Shown: positions 17,850 through 26,982, counted from the first letter of the stretch. The stretch: DNA of 64,000 nt from CBDCGJ01 sp965216645 (GCA_965216645.1 CBDCGJ010000063.1:124001-188000); one strand, 5' to 3'. Made by a program: numbers and translations. Notes: generated by a model from the sequence alone, not told the origin.

Positions 17850-19058
17850 TGTCTGCTGCGGTGTCACCGACTTAAGTTTGGCCTCGGAAGGATCATACAG
17901 GTAGTCTGTAATAGTGCCTTTCTGGATTTTTTCCACGACTTCATCAATTACCGAAAGCGGTACCAAAAACCACTCTCTCGGTTTCGTGGCTTTTCCAAAA
18001 CGATCAGTAATTTCAATATCAAGCCGCGCGTGCGCAAAGAACCGATGTAGAAGGTTTTCCAGTTTCACGCGATTTATATTGTAAAGTTCATATTGGGCGA
18101 CAACTTCAACATCTGCCATCAGAAATGTCGGGTCATGACTTGCGTTCGCCAATCTCGCCTCTATCTTGGCTTTTGTTACACCGATTTTATGGATGATTTC
18201 ATAGTTGTTCACAATTTCGGGCAGAGAAGATTTGCTACGCAAGACAATAGATTATCCCTGATTCGGTATCTTCTTCGCTAACAACTGAAGCGAACAGCGG
18301 ACCTGCCGTCGGTTCTGTAATTCTCCTGCCTGCCTCATCCTTGTGCAATGCACGTTGAAGCGATCGCATCAAAAGGTTGCTCTCTGTGCCATTATCGAAA
18401 ACTACTCGGAGACGAGCATCACGCCGGCCTTGCGCATTTGAATAGACCCTCACCCATTTCTGCAACGTAAGCTACTTGTCCCCCAACAACAAAAAAGCTC
18501 CCTGGGCGAATTTCAGCCTTTGACTCGAACTTCCGAGTTTGTCTCTTTCCACTTTCCAGGTCACTTTGAAGGGTTTCGAATAACGGTTTGAACTTATCAA
18601 AATCTTCACAGCGGTCTCTCCGCGCAATATCCTCCGCTGCGCGTACATCCGCTCGTGGTTTGACGTGGCGAAGATTGGTCACGTCCTGGTCTCTAGGTTT
18701 ATCGACGCCAAGCGCTGAAAGAAGTTCATCGTCGCTCAATTCATTAGCTTTCGAAGTTTCAATTTCTACATTCACGTCAAGCAAACCTTGATGGTCGTAC
18801 TCGGTGAGAAGGGAACGGCATTCTTCCAACGCATAAATTTGAATCGAGCCTTACAGCATAAATTCGCTCGAAAATATCCCGATCCTCGCCATGCACCGGA
18901 AGCCGACCATGTTCTTCAACAAAACGTTGAATTTCTTCAAAGCCAGCAATAATGCGCTCTTCACGAGCCGTGCGCTTTATTTTATTTTTTGGTCTCGTAT
19001 CAACGCCTAACGCCTCAAGCAGTTCGATGTCTGACATTTCAGTCATCGGCGTCTTCAA
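17844..19058 (-). pseudogene. GIY-YIG (T5orf172-like) nuclease gene broken by three frameshifts
   Basis: Four consecutive reading-frame pieces (19058-18777, 18829-18419, 18465-18235, 18242-17844) join into one protein of about 400 residues after removing one base near 18842, one near 18447-18449 and one near 18241. The repaired joins read naturally: AVRLDQIYALEEC, MGEVYSNAQGRRD and GIIYCLRSKSS. The last join restores the GIY-YIG core (GIIY, then HKIGVT) with a downstream KLENLLHRFF segment that would hold the catalytic Glu. The N-terminal part starts SDIELLEALGV and overlaps the helicase gene end. As given, no full-length nuclease can be made. The cause is either true decay or sequencing error; intact neighbours favour decay. 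Confidence 0.8.
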
Positions 19059-21090
19059 TCGTCTTTTGTTGCAGGAACGCGATAGCTTCTGCCATCAGCT
19101 TTTCCCAGGGATCAGGTGACGAGATCGACGGGAGTCTTCCCCGTTCATGTTTAAACTTTAAGGCACGTCTCGCTAAGTCTCTGGCCTCTTCCAAAGTCAG
19201 CTTTGTACGTTTTGCAGCAATTACCGCCTGAACTTGTTTCAAGCGATCTTCGCTCATAGACTTTGCAAGTATGGCGTAGGCTTCGCCAAAGGGATTTATG
19301 CGGTCAATTAGATCAATGTCGAGCTCGCGAACATCCATCTTGTATTTTCGCACGCCATCAATGAGAGATGTGTTAGCTTTCTGCTGCTGTTCGCCGTCAC
19401 CAGTCAAAAACTCTTTTGCTTTTTGTGTCAAATTCAATGCGGCAACAGCATGCTGCCGGACCGCTTCCACGTCTTCATCGTCGAGATCTGGAAATCTGTC
19501 CTTTACAATCTTACCCATGCGAACCTGCGTTAACTCTTCCGGTACAAGCTCCTCATCAAAAACGCCTCGCTCGACCGCGACCCTGTCTTGTAAAAATGTC
19601 GCGATGACTTCATTGAGGTCTTCTCGGCAAATTCGTTGGGCCTCCTCGCTCTTCGGTTCAACTAGGCCTTTGATCTCAAATTCAATTTGACCTGTCGCCT
19701 CGCTGAACCCAATGTTTCCACCATTCTGGTCATAACCGCCTTCACCATAATCGTATCCTTCGGTCGGCCCAGAACCAGAATTCTTGATCCTGAAATTGAA
19801 CTTTGGGGCAAGCACTTGTTCCATCAACAGACTAGCCGCGATTGCTTTCAACGTATCGTTGATTGCGTCTACAACGGCTTCTTCTGATGCGTCTGGTTCA
19901 GCAATTAGATTAGTGAACCTTGCACGTGTTTTCCCTTTAGCGTCCCGGGTTGCCCGGCCGATTATCTGAATAATCTCGGTGAGACTAGAGCGATATCCAA
20001 CTGTTAGGGCGTGTTCACACCAAATCCAGTCAAATCCTTCTTTCGCCATGCCGAGGGCAATAATGATATCAACGTGGTTCTTGTTGTCCTTTTCAGCAGA
20101 GATTTTTAGCGAAGAGGAGACTTTGTCACGCTTGGTCGGATCATCCTCAACAAGATCAGCAATTCTTACAATCTTGCCATCCTCGGTTTTGACTAAATGG
20201 AAGCCTGTGGCAGGATCGGTTCCTTTCCAATCCCCCAGTTCTTCGATGATGTGTTCAACCTCTTTTATCTTATCCTTTGTGCTTTCTCTCGAGTTTACGT
20301 TTGGTATGTGAATGATGGTTTTTTCGCCTGGATCAAGTACGCTTAGTATTTCATCCACGTACGAGCCGGAATAGAAATAGTAACCAATATCTAGTTGTTT
20401 CAGGTATTCGTACCCATTCAATTGCTCATAATACGTATAGGTTACAGTCTCGAACTTCGATTCATCTTCTGGCGCTAATACAGGCTCCGCATCGCCACGA
20501 AAATATGAGCCTGTCATCGCCACAATATGAACCTTGTCCCGTCCGACAAACTGACCAAGATGTTGACCCAGCTTGTTGTCCGAATTGGCACTGACGTGAT
20601 GAAATTCGTCGACCGCAATCAGGTGATTGTCAAATGCCTCGACACCAAAACGATCAACGGCATAACGAAAAGTAGCGTGGGTGCAAACCAGTATCTTGTC
20701 TTCACTGTCAAGAAATGCACCAACTGATTTGACTTTTCCACCATCTTCGCCTGGCGCATTGCAGAGGTTCCATCTCGGCTCTAACGACCAATCAGTCCAA
20801 AATCCAAAATCACTCAACGGCTCATCGCCAAAACTGGCACCGATGGTTTTTTCGGGTACAGCGATTATGACCTGTTTAACCCCCTGATTATGTAGTTTAT
20901 CTAGCGCAATGAACATCAATGCTCTACTTTTGCCCGACGCTGGCGGCGACTTGATTAAGAGATACTGTTCGCCCCGTTTTTCGTACGCGCGCTCCTGCAT
21001 GACACGCATGCCAAGCTCGTTAGATTTTTTTGAGTTTCCATTGCGAGCATAGGTAACGGATACAGTTGGAATGTGTTCTCGGTTTGACAT
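19039..21090 (-). CDS. SF2 DEAD/DEAH-type helicase of restriction-like cassette
   Basis: A 683-residue superfamily 2 helicase or translocase. Walker A reads PPASGKS (about residue 50), motif II is DEFH in AVDEFHH (about 162), motif III is TGS in AMTGSYF instead of the usual SAT, and motif VI is QIIGRATRD. This set is typical of helicase subunits in type I/III-like restriction and other anti-phage systems. The C-terminal 250 residues are helical and of unknown role. It overlaps the methyltransferase stop region: GTG 21102 or ATG 21090 may start it, and ATG is chosen. Its stop overlaps the GIY-YIG gene start, so the cassette is one translational unit. Confidence 0.85.
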   Translation of the reverse strand: MSNREHIPTVSVTYARNGNSKKSNELGMRVMQERAYEKRGEQYLLIKSPPASGKSRALMFIALDKLHNQGVKQVIIAVPEKTIGASFGDEPLSDFGFWTDWSLEPRWNLCNAPGEDGGKVKSVGAFLDSEDKILVCTHATFRYAVDRFGVEAFDNHLIAVDEFHHVSANSDNKLGQHLGQFVGRDKVHIVAMTGSYFRGDAEPVLAPEDESKFETVTYTYYEQLNGYEYLKQLDIGYYFYSGSYVDEILSVLDPGEKTIIHIPNVNSRESTKDKIKEVEHIIEELGDWKGTDPATGFHLVKTEDGKIVRIADLVEDDPTKRDKVSSSLKISAEKDNKNHVDIIIALGMAKEGFDWIWCEHALTVGYRSSLTEIIQIIGRATRDAKGKTRARFTNLIAEPDASEEAVVDAINDTLKAIAASLLMEQVLAPKFNFRIKNSGSGPTEGYDYGEGGYDQNGGNIGFSEATGQIEFEIKGLVEPKSEEAQRICREDLNEVIATFLQDRVAVERGVFDEELVPEELTQVRMGKIVKDRFPDLDDEDVEAVRQHAVAALNLTQKAKEFLTGDGEQQQKANTSLIDGVRKYKMDVRELDIDLIDRINPFGEAYAILAKSMSEDRLKQVQAVIAAKRTKLTLEEARDLARRALKFKHERGRLPSISSPDPWEKLMAEAIAFLQQKTIEDADD

Positions 21091-21098
21091 CGCTAGGT

Positions 21099-23849
21099 TC
21101 ACCCGTCTTTGCTGTTTGTGGCGGGAGCGTCCTCCTCGGTCATTTGTGTATAAAGCTCAAACAGTTTCCCTAACCGCTCTGTATCGTTTTTGAAGCGCCG
21201 CCCGATATAAATACGCTCCAAAACCTCGTCATTGCGATCATGAGCGTGACGAAGGCCGTCCGGCATTTCATCTGGGTCATAGAGATCGGCAATCGTTTTC
21301 GGGAAATGTGCCTCGCGGGCTAACAGGATGTCCTCGGCACAACGCGTTAAGTCTTCTTTGTTTTTCTCCGTCAATTTAGGGACAGGGAAAGTATTCCAGC
21401 CAAGTGTGTTGGAGTAGCGATAGTCAGTTTTCAGTTTTCCGCAAACAGTAGCAATCCAAACAAGATGAATGCGCGAAGCGATAAGTGCCATGTTCCATAA
21501 AGGGGCATCTAAGAGCATTTGTGCGAGATTTGAAACGATTGTACCGGGTGGTTGAAGATCAACAGGGAGGTAATTACGAGTTTCAGAGCTTGCACCCGAC
21601 ACAACGATAACTATTTCGTTGCCGGTTTGTCGAACTTCACCAAAACGGTATGGGTACTCGGCGAGCTTTTGCGTTGTCTCGCGCGTACTATCAGCACGTT
21701 TCATCTTTACAGCGTCGATGCGCTCGTCCATTAGTAGAGAAGTAGGAGCTTCGCCACTTGGATCCCAAAAGCATTTTCTGGGAGCGTTTGCGACAAGCTC
21801 TTCAGTTCCAAATAGATTTCGGATAAATGGCGCAATCTGCGGACTCTCTGAAATGATATCGGCAGCATTATGTAGTGCTGATAGCTTTCCGCGATCGTCG
21901 TTTGGCATATTTCCCCAAAACATCTTTGCAACTTCAGATAAGGGGGCACCCTTACCCGGCACAACAACCGTATGGTCTGGCACCAAATATGGACCAATAA
22001 CTTTGGCAGTTGCGACCATATCCTCCGAAATAATAAACTTAGTGTTAGAGGAAATTGCCTCGATTCCAATAATCGATACTGTGACGCCTGCTTTGTTGGA
22101 CGCTAAGTTAGACCATCTAAAAGAGGGCCGGGCGAACGCGATTTCCAAATCTTTAGAAAGAATTTGTGGCCAGACTTTTGCGACTTGTCGACCCTGATGA
22201 ACGCTGTTTGTCGTGACAAGTCCAAGTTTCGCTTTGGTTTTCCTGAGATACTCAGCCCCTTTCCAAAACCACCCAAAGACATAGTCTATACTTCCAGTTG
22301 ATATCCGATGATCTGCTATTGCATGGCGGAGGTCAGATTTTTCCTGTTTTGTCTGTTCTTGACTTCCCTTGTACGGCGGGTTGCCACAAACATAGGTTTC
22401 CCCGCCCTCGTTTTCGAAGTCGATCTCTGCTTGATTCAATAGTGTACCGAACAAATCATCTCCTTTTAGCTTGACTCCTTTACCTGTTGGAGGACAAATG
22501 CTTAGCCAATCTATGCGCAAGGCATTATCACAAGTAATCCAGTTTCGTGCATTCAGAGGAAGAAACTCTTTTAGGGCTTCTTTTTGCCCACGATAAAGAA
22601 CATCGCACTGATATTCGGCTATTATAAGGGCTAACCGAGCTATCTCGGCAGAGAAATCACGGAGCTCAATACCACGGAAATTCGTTAACGGAATGACTGA
22701 TCGCTTTTCCGTTTCGTCGCGACGTTTGTTGATTTCCGCCTCAATCGCCCGCAACTCCTTGTAGGCAATTACAAGGAAGTTGCCGGAGCCACAGGCAGGA
22801 TCGAAAACGCGGATTCTCGATATACGTCTTCGAAGATTGAGTAACTTACGTGGATTGTATTCCGCTGCCGTAAGTTGTCCACGTAGATTATCTAGAAAGA
22901 GGGGGTTTAAAACTTTGAGGATGTTGGGAACACTCGTGTAATGCATCCCCAGCGCATCACGTTCTGCATCATCAGCTACTGCTTGAATCATGGAACCGAA
23001 GATATCTGGATTGATCATTTTCCAATCAAGTTTGCCGATATTGAGGAGATGAGATCGAGCGATCCTGCTAAATCGAGGCGTATCCGTGGTTCCCGAAAAC
23101 AGATCGCCATTTACAAAAGGAAATTTATCTGCCCAACTTCGAATATTGGCATTTGCACGGTTTGTTGTTTTTGTATTCAACGCCCGAAATAGTTCGCTAA
23201 TTACCTTATGAGTGTTAGAAGAATCGCGCGCGCTCATTTGCTCGATTGTGGCGGTAAACAGGTTGTCGCCAATAAAAATGTCCGTATCCTCGGCAAAGAA
23301 ACAGAAGATCAGCCGTGCCATAAAATGGTTCATGTCAGGACGACGATCGGCCGTGGACCAATCCGGATTGTCCTTCAAAAGTTCCAAATAGAGACGATTG
23401 AGACGCCCGGTTGCTTTGATATCGAAGGAGTTTTCGCGAATCTGTTGGACGGTAGTAATGCCAGCCAGCGGAAGAAACACACCGAAGTGATCCGAGAATT
23501 CCAGAAACTTGTCGACAACAACATCTCCCGAAATCAAATCCTCAGCTTCGACCTGATGACCATCCGTCGCCAGGATGAATTTGGCTTTGCGCTTACTGGT
23601 TTCCGGACTGGCTTTGAGAATTGCCAATGTCTTGGTCACCTCACCGAGCTCGCAAGTTGCCAGGTGGATATTGTTGGTCTGCAAAACACCGTTTTCGACG
23701 TCTGACCAATTAGAGCTACCGCTCTTGAGCCGTTTGATCGTTGTCCTCTTGTTGCCAAACGCCTCAAGAAACGCAAACGGAAAGCCGACTGGATCAAAAG
23801 GCTGTTCGAACAGATCAGAGACTGCTTCGGCTATTTCTACGGCATTCAT
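21099..23849 (-). CDS. MmeI-like N6-adenine DNA methyltransferase without visible nuclease motif
   Basis: A 916-residue methyltransferase of the type IIG/MmeI-like class. SAM-binding motif I is FDPACGSGNFLVIA (about residue 345) and the catalytic motif IV is NPPY in CGNPPYKGS (about 488), the gamma-class adenine arrangement. A helical linker with FFAEDTDIF and a long C-terminal region with target-recognition character follow the usual MmeI-like order. True MmeI proteins carry an N-terminal PD-(D/E)XK nuclease; here the first 170 residues show no ExK motif, so cleavage would need a partner. Such partners flank it: a PD-(D/E)XK-like protein upstream, and a helicase and GIY-YIG gene downstream. 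Confidence 0.88.
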   Translation of the reverse strand: MNAVEIAEAVSDLFEQPFDPVGFPFAFLEAFGNKRTTIKRLKSGSSNWSDVENGVLQTNNIHLATCELGEVTKTLAILKASPETSKRKAKFILATDGHQVEAEDLISGDVVVDKFLEFSDHFGVFLPLAGITTVQQIRENSFDIKATGRLNRLYLELLKDNPDWSTADRRPDMNHFMARLIFCFFAEDTDIFIGDNLFTATIEQMSARDSSNTHKVISELFRALNTKTTNRANANIRSWADKFPFVNGDLFSGTTDTPRFSRIARSHLLNIGKLDWKMINPDIFGSMIQAVADDAERDALGMHYTSVPNILKVLNPLFLDNLRGQLTAAEYNPRKLLNLRRRISRIRVFDPACGSGNFLVIAYKELRAIEAEINKRRDETEKRSVIPLTNFRGIELRDFSAEIARLALIIAEYQCDVLYRGQKEALKEFLPLNARNWITCDNALRIDWLSICPPTGKGVKLKGDDLFGTLLNQAEIDFENEGGETYVCGNPPYKGSQEQTKQEKSDLRHAIADHRISTGSIDYVFGWFWKGAEYLRKTKAKLGLVTTNSVHQGRQVAKVWPQILSKDLEIAFARPSFRWSNLASNKAGVTVSIIGIEAISSNTKFIISEDMVATAKVIGPYLVPDHTVVVPGKGAPLSEVAKMFWGNMPNDDRGKLSALHNAADIISESPQIAPFIRNLFGTEELVANAPRKCFWDPSGEAPTSLLMDERIDAVKMKRADSTRETTQKLAEYPYRFGEVRQTGNEIVIVVSGASSETRNYLPVDLQPPGTIVSNLAQMLLDAPLWNMALIASRIHLVWIATVCGKLKTDYRYSNTLGWNTFPVPKLTEKNKEDLTRCAEDILLAREAHFPKTIADLYDPDEMPDGLRHAHDRNDEVLERIYIGRRFKNDTERLGKLFELYTQMTEEDAPATNSKDG

Positions 23850-23996
23850 GGGTGACAGATCAGGTTGCTACATCTACCTAATCAATACACTAACTGTGAG
23901 AGCTGATTAAGCATATCATTGTCTATCGGTTGACGTTTAGGCAGATACGTTATGTGCCGGAATTACATGGCCCCGAAACAAGTCTCCGGCTGTTTG

Positions 23997-24617
23997 TCAG
24001 GCGAAACAAACCCATCGAAACTCACCATTCGCCTTGTCGGGCATTTGCGAAAATGGTCGCCAGGTTGACTGGTAAGTGTTTTCAAGTTCCAAAGTTGCCA
24101 TACGACCTTTCATAGTGCCGGCTGATGCCTTGGGCGACCAAGAGAGCGTTCCATTAATAGTTCGCCCTTCGTGTAACCTAAATTCAGCGTCGACTACATC
24201 CTTCCTCGACGGCGGGCGCCAGTAGGCGGGGTCATTCGTCAACGTGATCGAACAGCCGGTGACGTTTTTCATCTGCCTCTTCACGCTCTCAATTCTCATT
24301 ACGTCCTTAAGGATATCGTATCGCCGCACGTCTAACGCGCTCTGGTTCTTGAGATTGAACCGTTCACCATCATGAACACATTGGAACTTCTTGGTCAGAT
24401 ATTTAAGTTCAATTGCTGTCGTACGTTGACCGCCATCTAACCAGACATCGATGTAAATCTTTTCCTCAACGGGTGCCTGATACTCGAGCCTCACCTTGAG
24501 ATCAGGCATGACCTTGTGAACCTGCCAGGCAAACGCATGTTGGAAATCCGCCTCCGAATGGAATAGCGGCCGGATGGCGGCAAGGCTTGTCATGACATGC
24601 GTTGGGTCGATGAGCAT
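23997..24617 (-). CDS. PD-(D/E)XK nuclease-like protein at the head of the cassette
   Basis: A 206-residue protein. The segment SEADFQHAF (E22), then IDVWL (D57), then AIELKYL (E70, K72) fits the PD-(D/E)XK nuclease active site with correct spacing and predicted strand contexts. The rest is unassigned. It reads in the same direction as the methyltransferase, 147 bp upstream, so it is probably the first gene of the cassette. It could be the restriction subunit, an accessory nuclease or a separate gene. The family name is not known to me; the fold call rests on motif pattern only. Confidence 0.6.
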   Translation of the reverse strand: MLIDPTHVMTSLAAIRPLFHSEADFQHAFAWQVHKVMPDLKVRLEYQAPVEEKIYIDVWLDGGQRTTAIELKYLTKKFQCVHDGERFNLKNQSALDVRRYDILKDVMRIESVKRQMKNVTGCSITLTNDPAYWRPPSRKDVVDAEFRLHEGRTINGTLSWSPKASAGTMKGRMATLELENTYQSTWRPFSQMPDKANGEFRWVCFA

Positions 24618-25040
24618 AGCCCGATCATACCGTGAATAGGGCTATTGATCCCGTTCCATCGTCAGGTATGTCTATACACACTTTCAGCGCACCAGTTTTT
24701 CAGCGGCGAACTCAAGCTGGAGCGCGCCTCGCAAAGGGGGGGCAGGCCATGCTCTCTGGCGTATTGACGCATGGTTGCGCCGATTTTGTGCCGTGATTCG
24801 CGATTCGGATTTGTGGGTGGCCGTGCCGACGATCCTAATGTCGGCCGTCACGGTCGCGCATGGTCGCATTACGGGGCATTGATCCGATCAACACCGCCAC
24901 CAATACGGGCCGGCATTGATGTGCCGGATCGACGGGACGCCTATGTGCTCGCCAATGCTTACCTGGTGCTTACCCGAAATAGCCCGGCAGTCTCGTGAAA
25001 ATGCGATATCCTCATAAGATGTTGATTTTACGTTGAAAAA
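24618..25040. other. Right end of the island: no firm gene, candidate arm sites
   Basis: No convincing gene is seen; a 75-codon frame at 24771-24998 lacks a ribosome binding site and simply reads through the TGCTTACC repeats. The last 20 bases before the tRNA are A-rich on the plus strand, giving a T-rich tract directly after the tRNA on its own strand. Confidence 0.5.
24956..24974 (+). promoter_or_regulatory. Two direct TGCTTACC repeats, candidate integrase arm sites (right)
   Basis: Copies lie at 24956-24963 and 24967-24974, spaced 11 bases, in the same orientation as the left cluster at 11276-11304 and about 70 bp from the attR core. Together with the left cluster they resemble arm-type sites of a tyrosine recombinase. 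Confidence 0.5.
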
Positions 25041-25115
<75 letters not shown>

Positions 25116-25197
25116 GCCGGGGGTGGGTTGGGCGCGGAAGATAGGGGGTTCGGGCGGGGTTGGCAAGGGGTTAGCGGCGGGTTGGCCCGGTGCCGTT

Positions 25198-25626
25198 TTA
25201 CGCCTCGGCGTGGGGCAACACGAAGCGTAGATGCGTGCGGTTGCGGCCGTCCTGCTGACGGTAGTCGATAGCGTCCGAAAGACTGCCGATCAAATACAGT
25301 CCGACGCCGCCGATCGCGCGGTGTTCCAAGGTTTGCGCCAATGCGGCGTCGCCGCGCAAACGGGGATCGAAAGGCCAGGCATCGTCGTCGATCGTCACCT
25401 CCAGATGGTGGTCGCGTCGGCTCAGGCTGAGGTCGATGGTCTGTGGTTGCCGGCTCGGATAACCGTAGGCGATGGTGTTGGTCAGCAGCTCCTCCAGCAC
25501 CAGGGTGACCCGGTGCAAGGTCGCCGTGTCGAGCCCATGGCGGCTGCCATAGCCGTCAAGAAACCGGCTCAAGCGACCGAGATCGCCAAGCTGGTTCCGC
25601 AACGTCAGCCGCTCCACCTCGCTCAT
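25198..25626 (-). CDS. RsbW-like ATP-binding anti-sigma/serine kinase
   Basis: A 142-residue HATPase_c_2 protein. The N-box is LVLEELLTNTIAYGYP, the G1 box is DDDAWPFDP, and the GIGG-like loop is IGGVGLYLIGSLSD. This is the compact form used in partner-switching systems, where the kinase phosphorylates a STAS antagonist and sequesters a target. A STAS protein and a PP2C phosphatase are encoded nearby on the same strand (27026-30645). ATG 25626 is chosen over the adjacent TTG. A 12-bp palindrome (25641-25652) lies just upstream. Confidence 0.87.
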   Translation of the reverse strand: MSEVERLTLRNQLGDLGRLSRFLDGYGSRHGLDTATLHRVTLVLEELLTNTIAYGYPSRQPQTIDLSLSRRDHHLEVTIDDDAWPFDPRLRGDAALAQTLEHRAIGGVGLYLIGSLSDAIDYRQQDGRNRTHLRFVLPHAEA

Positions 25627-25640
25627 CAAATACCTATACC

Positions 25641-25652
25641 ATGGTTAACCAT
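25641..25652. promoter_or_regulatory. Palindrome ATGGTTAACCAT upstream of the RsbW-like gene
   Basis: A perfect 12-bp palindrome 15 bp upstream of the RsbW-like start and within the divergent region shared with the FecR gene. It may be an operator; no matching second copy was noticed in the window. Confidence 0.3.
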
Positions 25653-25841
25653 ACGCAACCTCGACGCGCCGGCGAGGTGGACACGGAACTTAGCACAGAT
25701 TATGTTGTAGATAGAAAAAATCGAGCAGTGTCGGCCATGTCTATTTGATCGTTTACCAGAACTTAACCATTGGCGTGTACCCGTTAGTGTATAGTCATTG
25801 GAATGTCACCGTTGGGCAACGATCATTCGAATGTAACCCGG

Positions 25842-25878
25842 TCGAATCTTTAGGATTCGAACTGTTCGTTTTAACAGT
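25842..25878 (+). promoter_or_regulatory. Two abutting hairpins in the leader of the FecR gene
   Basis: TCGAATC...GATTCGA (25842-25860) and ACTGTT...AACAGT (25861-25878) are perfect inverted repeats with short loops and no gap between them. They end two bases before the AGGA ribosome binding site (25881-25884) of the gene starting at 25893. They may form an RNA structure that controls translation, or two operators. Confidence 0.45.
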
Positions 25879-25892
25879 TTAGGATTATCGTT

Positions 25893-26336
25893 ATGATAAA
25901 AGTACTCTACTCCCTCTGCCTTGGCCTGCTGGTGTTGGCTGGGCCGGCCGCCGCGGAACAAGCGCTAATCGGTCATGTCCGCACTGTTTCGGGCGAAAGC
26001 TACCTGACTCGCGATCAGGTCCGTCAGCCGGCCAAGCTCGGCGACCCGGTCTACCGCAAGGACGTGGTCGAAACCGGCGCTGACGGTGCCATCGGCATCA
26101 CCTTCGTCGACAATACCGTGTTCTCCGCGGGTCCCGACAGTTTTATCGCGCTCGAGCAATTCGCTTTCGATTCGGCGAAGTTCGAAGGCAATCTGTTGGC
26201 CCATATGCAACGCGGCACTCTGTCCGTGGTGTCCGGCGATATCGCCCGCACCTCGCCGGAGGCCATGAAGATCAGAACCCCCACGACTATTCTGGGCGTA
26301 CGCGGCACCACCTTCCTGGTGAAGGTCGAGCAGTAA
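25893..26336 (+). CDS. Secreted FecR-domain protein
   Basis: A 147-residue protein with a clear signal peptide (MIKVLYSLCLGLLVLAGPAAA) and a FecR domain that occupies the rest: VRTVSGESYLTRDQ, GDPVYRKDVVETG, then IRTPTTILGVRGTTFLV, the family's closing signature. It has no sigma-factor-binding N-terminal part and no membrane helix, so it is a periplasmic FecR-only protein rather than a classical anti-sigma regulator. FecR domains often accompany CHASE2 sensors, and a CHASE2-PP2C gene lies nearby. It probably shares a transcript with the OmpA-like lipoprotein gene that follows. Confidence 0.85.
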   Translation: MIKVLYSLCLGLLVLAGPAAAEQALIGHVRTVSGESYLTRDQVRQPAKLGDPVYRKDVVETGADGAIGITFVDNTVFSAGPDSFIALEQFAFDSAKFEGNLLAHMQRGTLSVVSGDIARTSPEAMKIRTPTTILGVRGTTFLVKVEQ

Positions 26337-26367
26337 GCGGACGCAATCGGGGGATGAGGGCACTTCG

Positions 26368-26982
26368 ATGAATGGCGGCCGACTGCGTCGCGCGGCATTG
26401 GTTATATGCCTCGGCCTGCTCGCCGCCGCCTGCGAATCCGGTCTCGGTAAGACCGTATTCGTGGTTCTTCCGGACGCGGACGGGAAGATCGGTCAGATCA
26501 CCGTCGAGGACGCTTCCGGCGAGAATAAGCAAGTACTGAACGAGGCTTATGCCGCCGCCCATGTCAAGGGCGGCGGTCTTAAGTCGGTCGATGTCGAAAA
26601 GCAAAAAATCAATGAGTTGTTCGGCAAAGCGATCGCGGCACAGCCGATCCTGCCGTCCAAATTCACCGTCAATTTTCAGCCGGACACCGATCGTTTGACC
26701 GACAATACCGTGACGATCCTCGACAAAGTGGTGGCCGACGTCCAACGGCGTAACGCCTATCTGGTCGAAGTGATCGGTCACACCGACCGGGAGGCGGGCG
26801 ACAAATACAATGCCGAGCTATCCTTGCGCCGGGCAACGACGGTCCGCCAATTCTTGATTGATAGGGGCTTGCAGGGGGACTTGATCACCGCCACCGGCCG
26901 AGGCGAACACGATCCGTTGGTGCCGACCAAGGATGGCGTGCGCGATCGGCGGAACCGGCGCGTCGAAATCAGCGTCCGCTAG
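26368..26982 (+). CDS. OmpA-family lipoprotein
   Basis: A 204-residue outer-membrane lipoprotein. The signal sequence ends in a lipobox (LLAAAC, Cys at about 22). The C-terminal OmpA domain binds peptidoglycan and shows NFQPDTDRLT, VIGHTDREAGDKYN, LSLRRATTVRQFL and RRNRRVEISVR with the expected Asp and Arg. It begins 31 bp after the FecR gene and is preceded by a GAGGG-type ribosome binding site. A role in envelope sensing with the FecR and CHASE2 proteins is inferred from position only. Confidence 0.88.
   Translation: MNGGRLRRAALVICLGLLAAACESGLGKTVFVVLPDADGKIGQITVEDASGENKQVLNEAYAAAHVKGGGLKSVDVEKQKINELFGKAIAAQPILPSKFTVNFQPDTDRLTDNTVTILDKVVADVQRRNAYLVEVIGHTDREAGDKYNAELSLRRATTVRQFLIDRGLQGDLITATGRGEHDPLVPTKDGVRDRRNRRVEISVR

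Noticed and set aside
19039..23849. DISARM or BREX system
   Set aside because: A methyltransferase and helicase are present, but drmA/drmB/drmC-like and pglZ/brxC-like genes are missing from the island.
24771..24998. 75-codon frame at the right end of the island
   Set aside because: No ribosome binding site, no domain, and its end is made of the TGCTTACC repeats.
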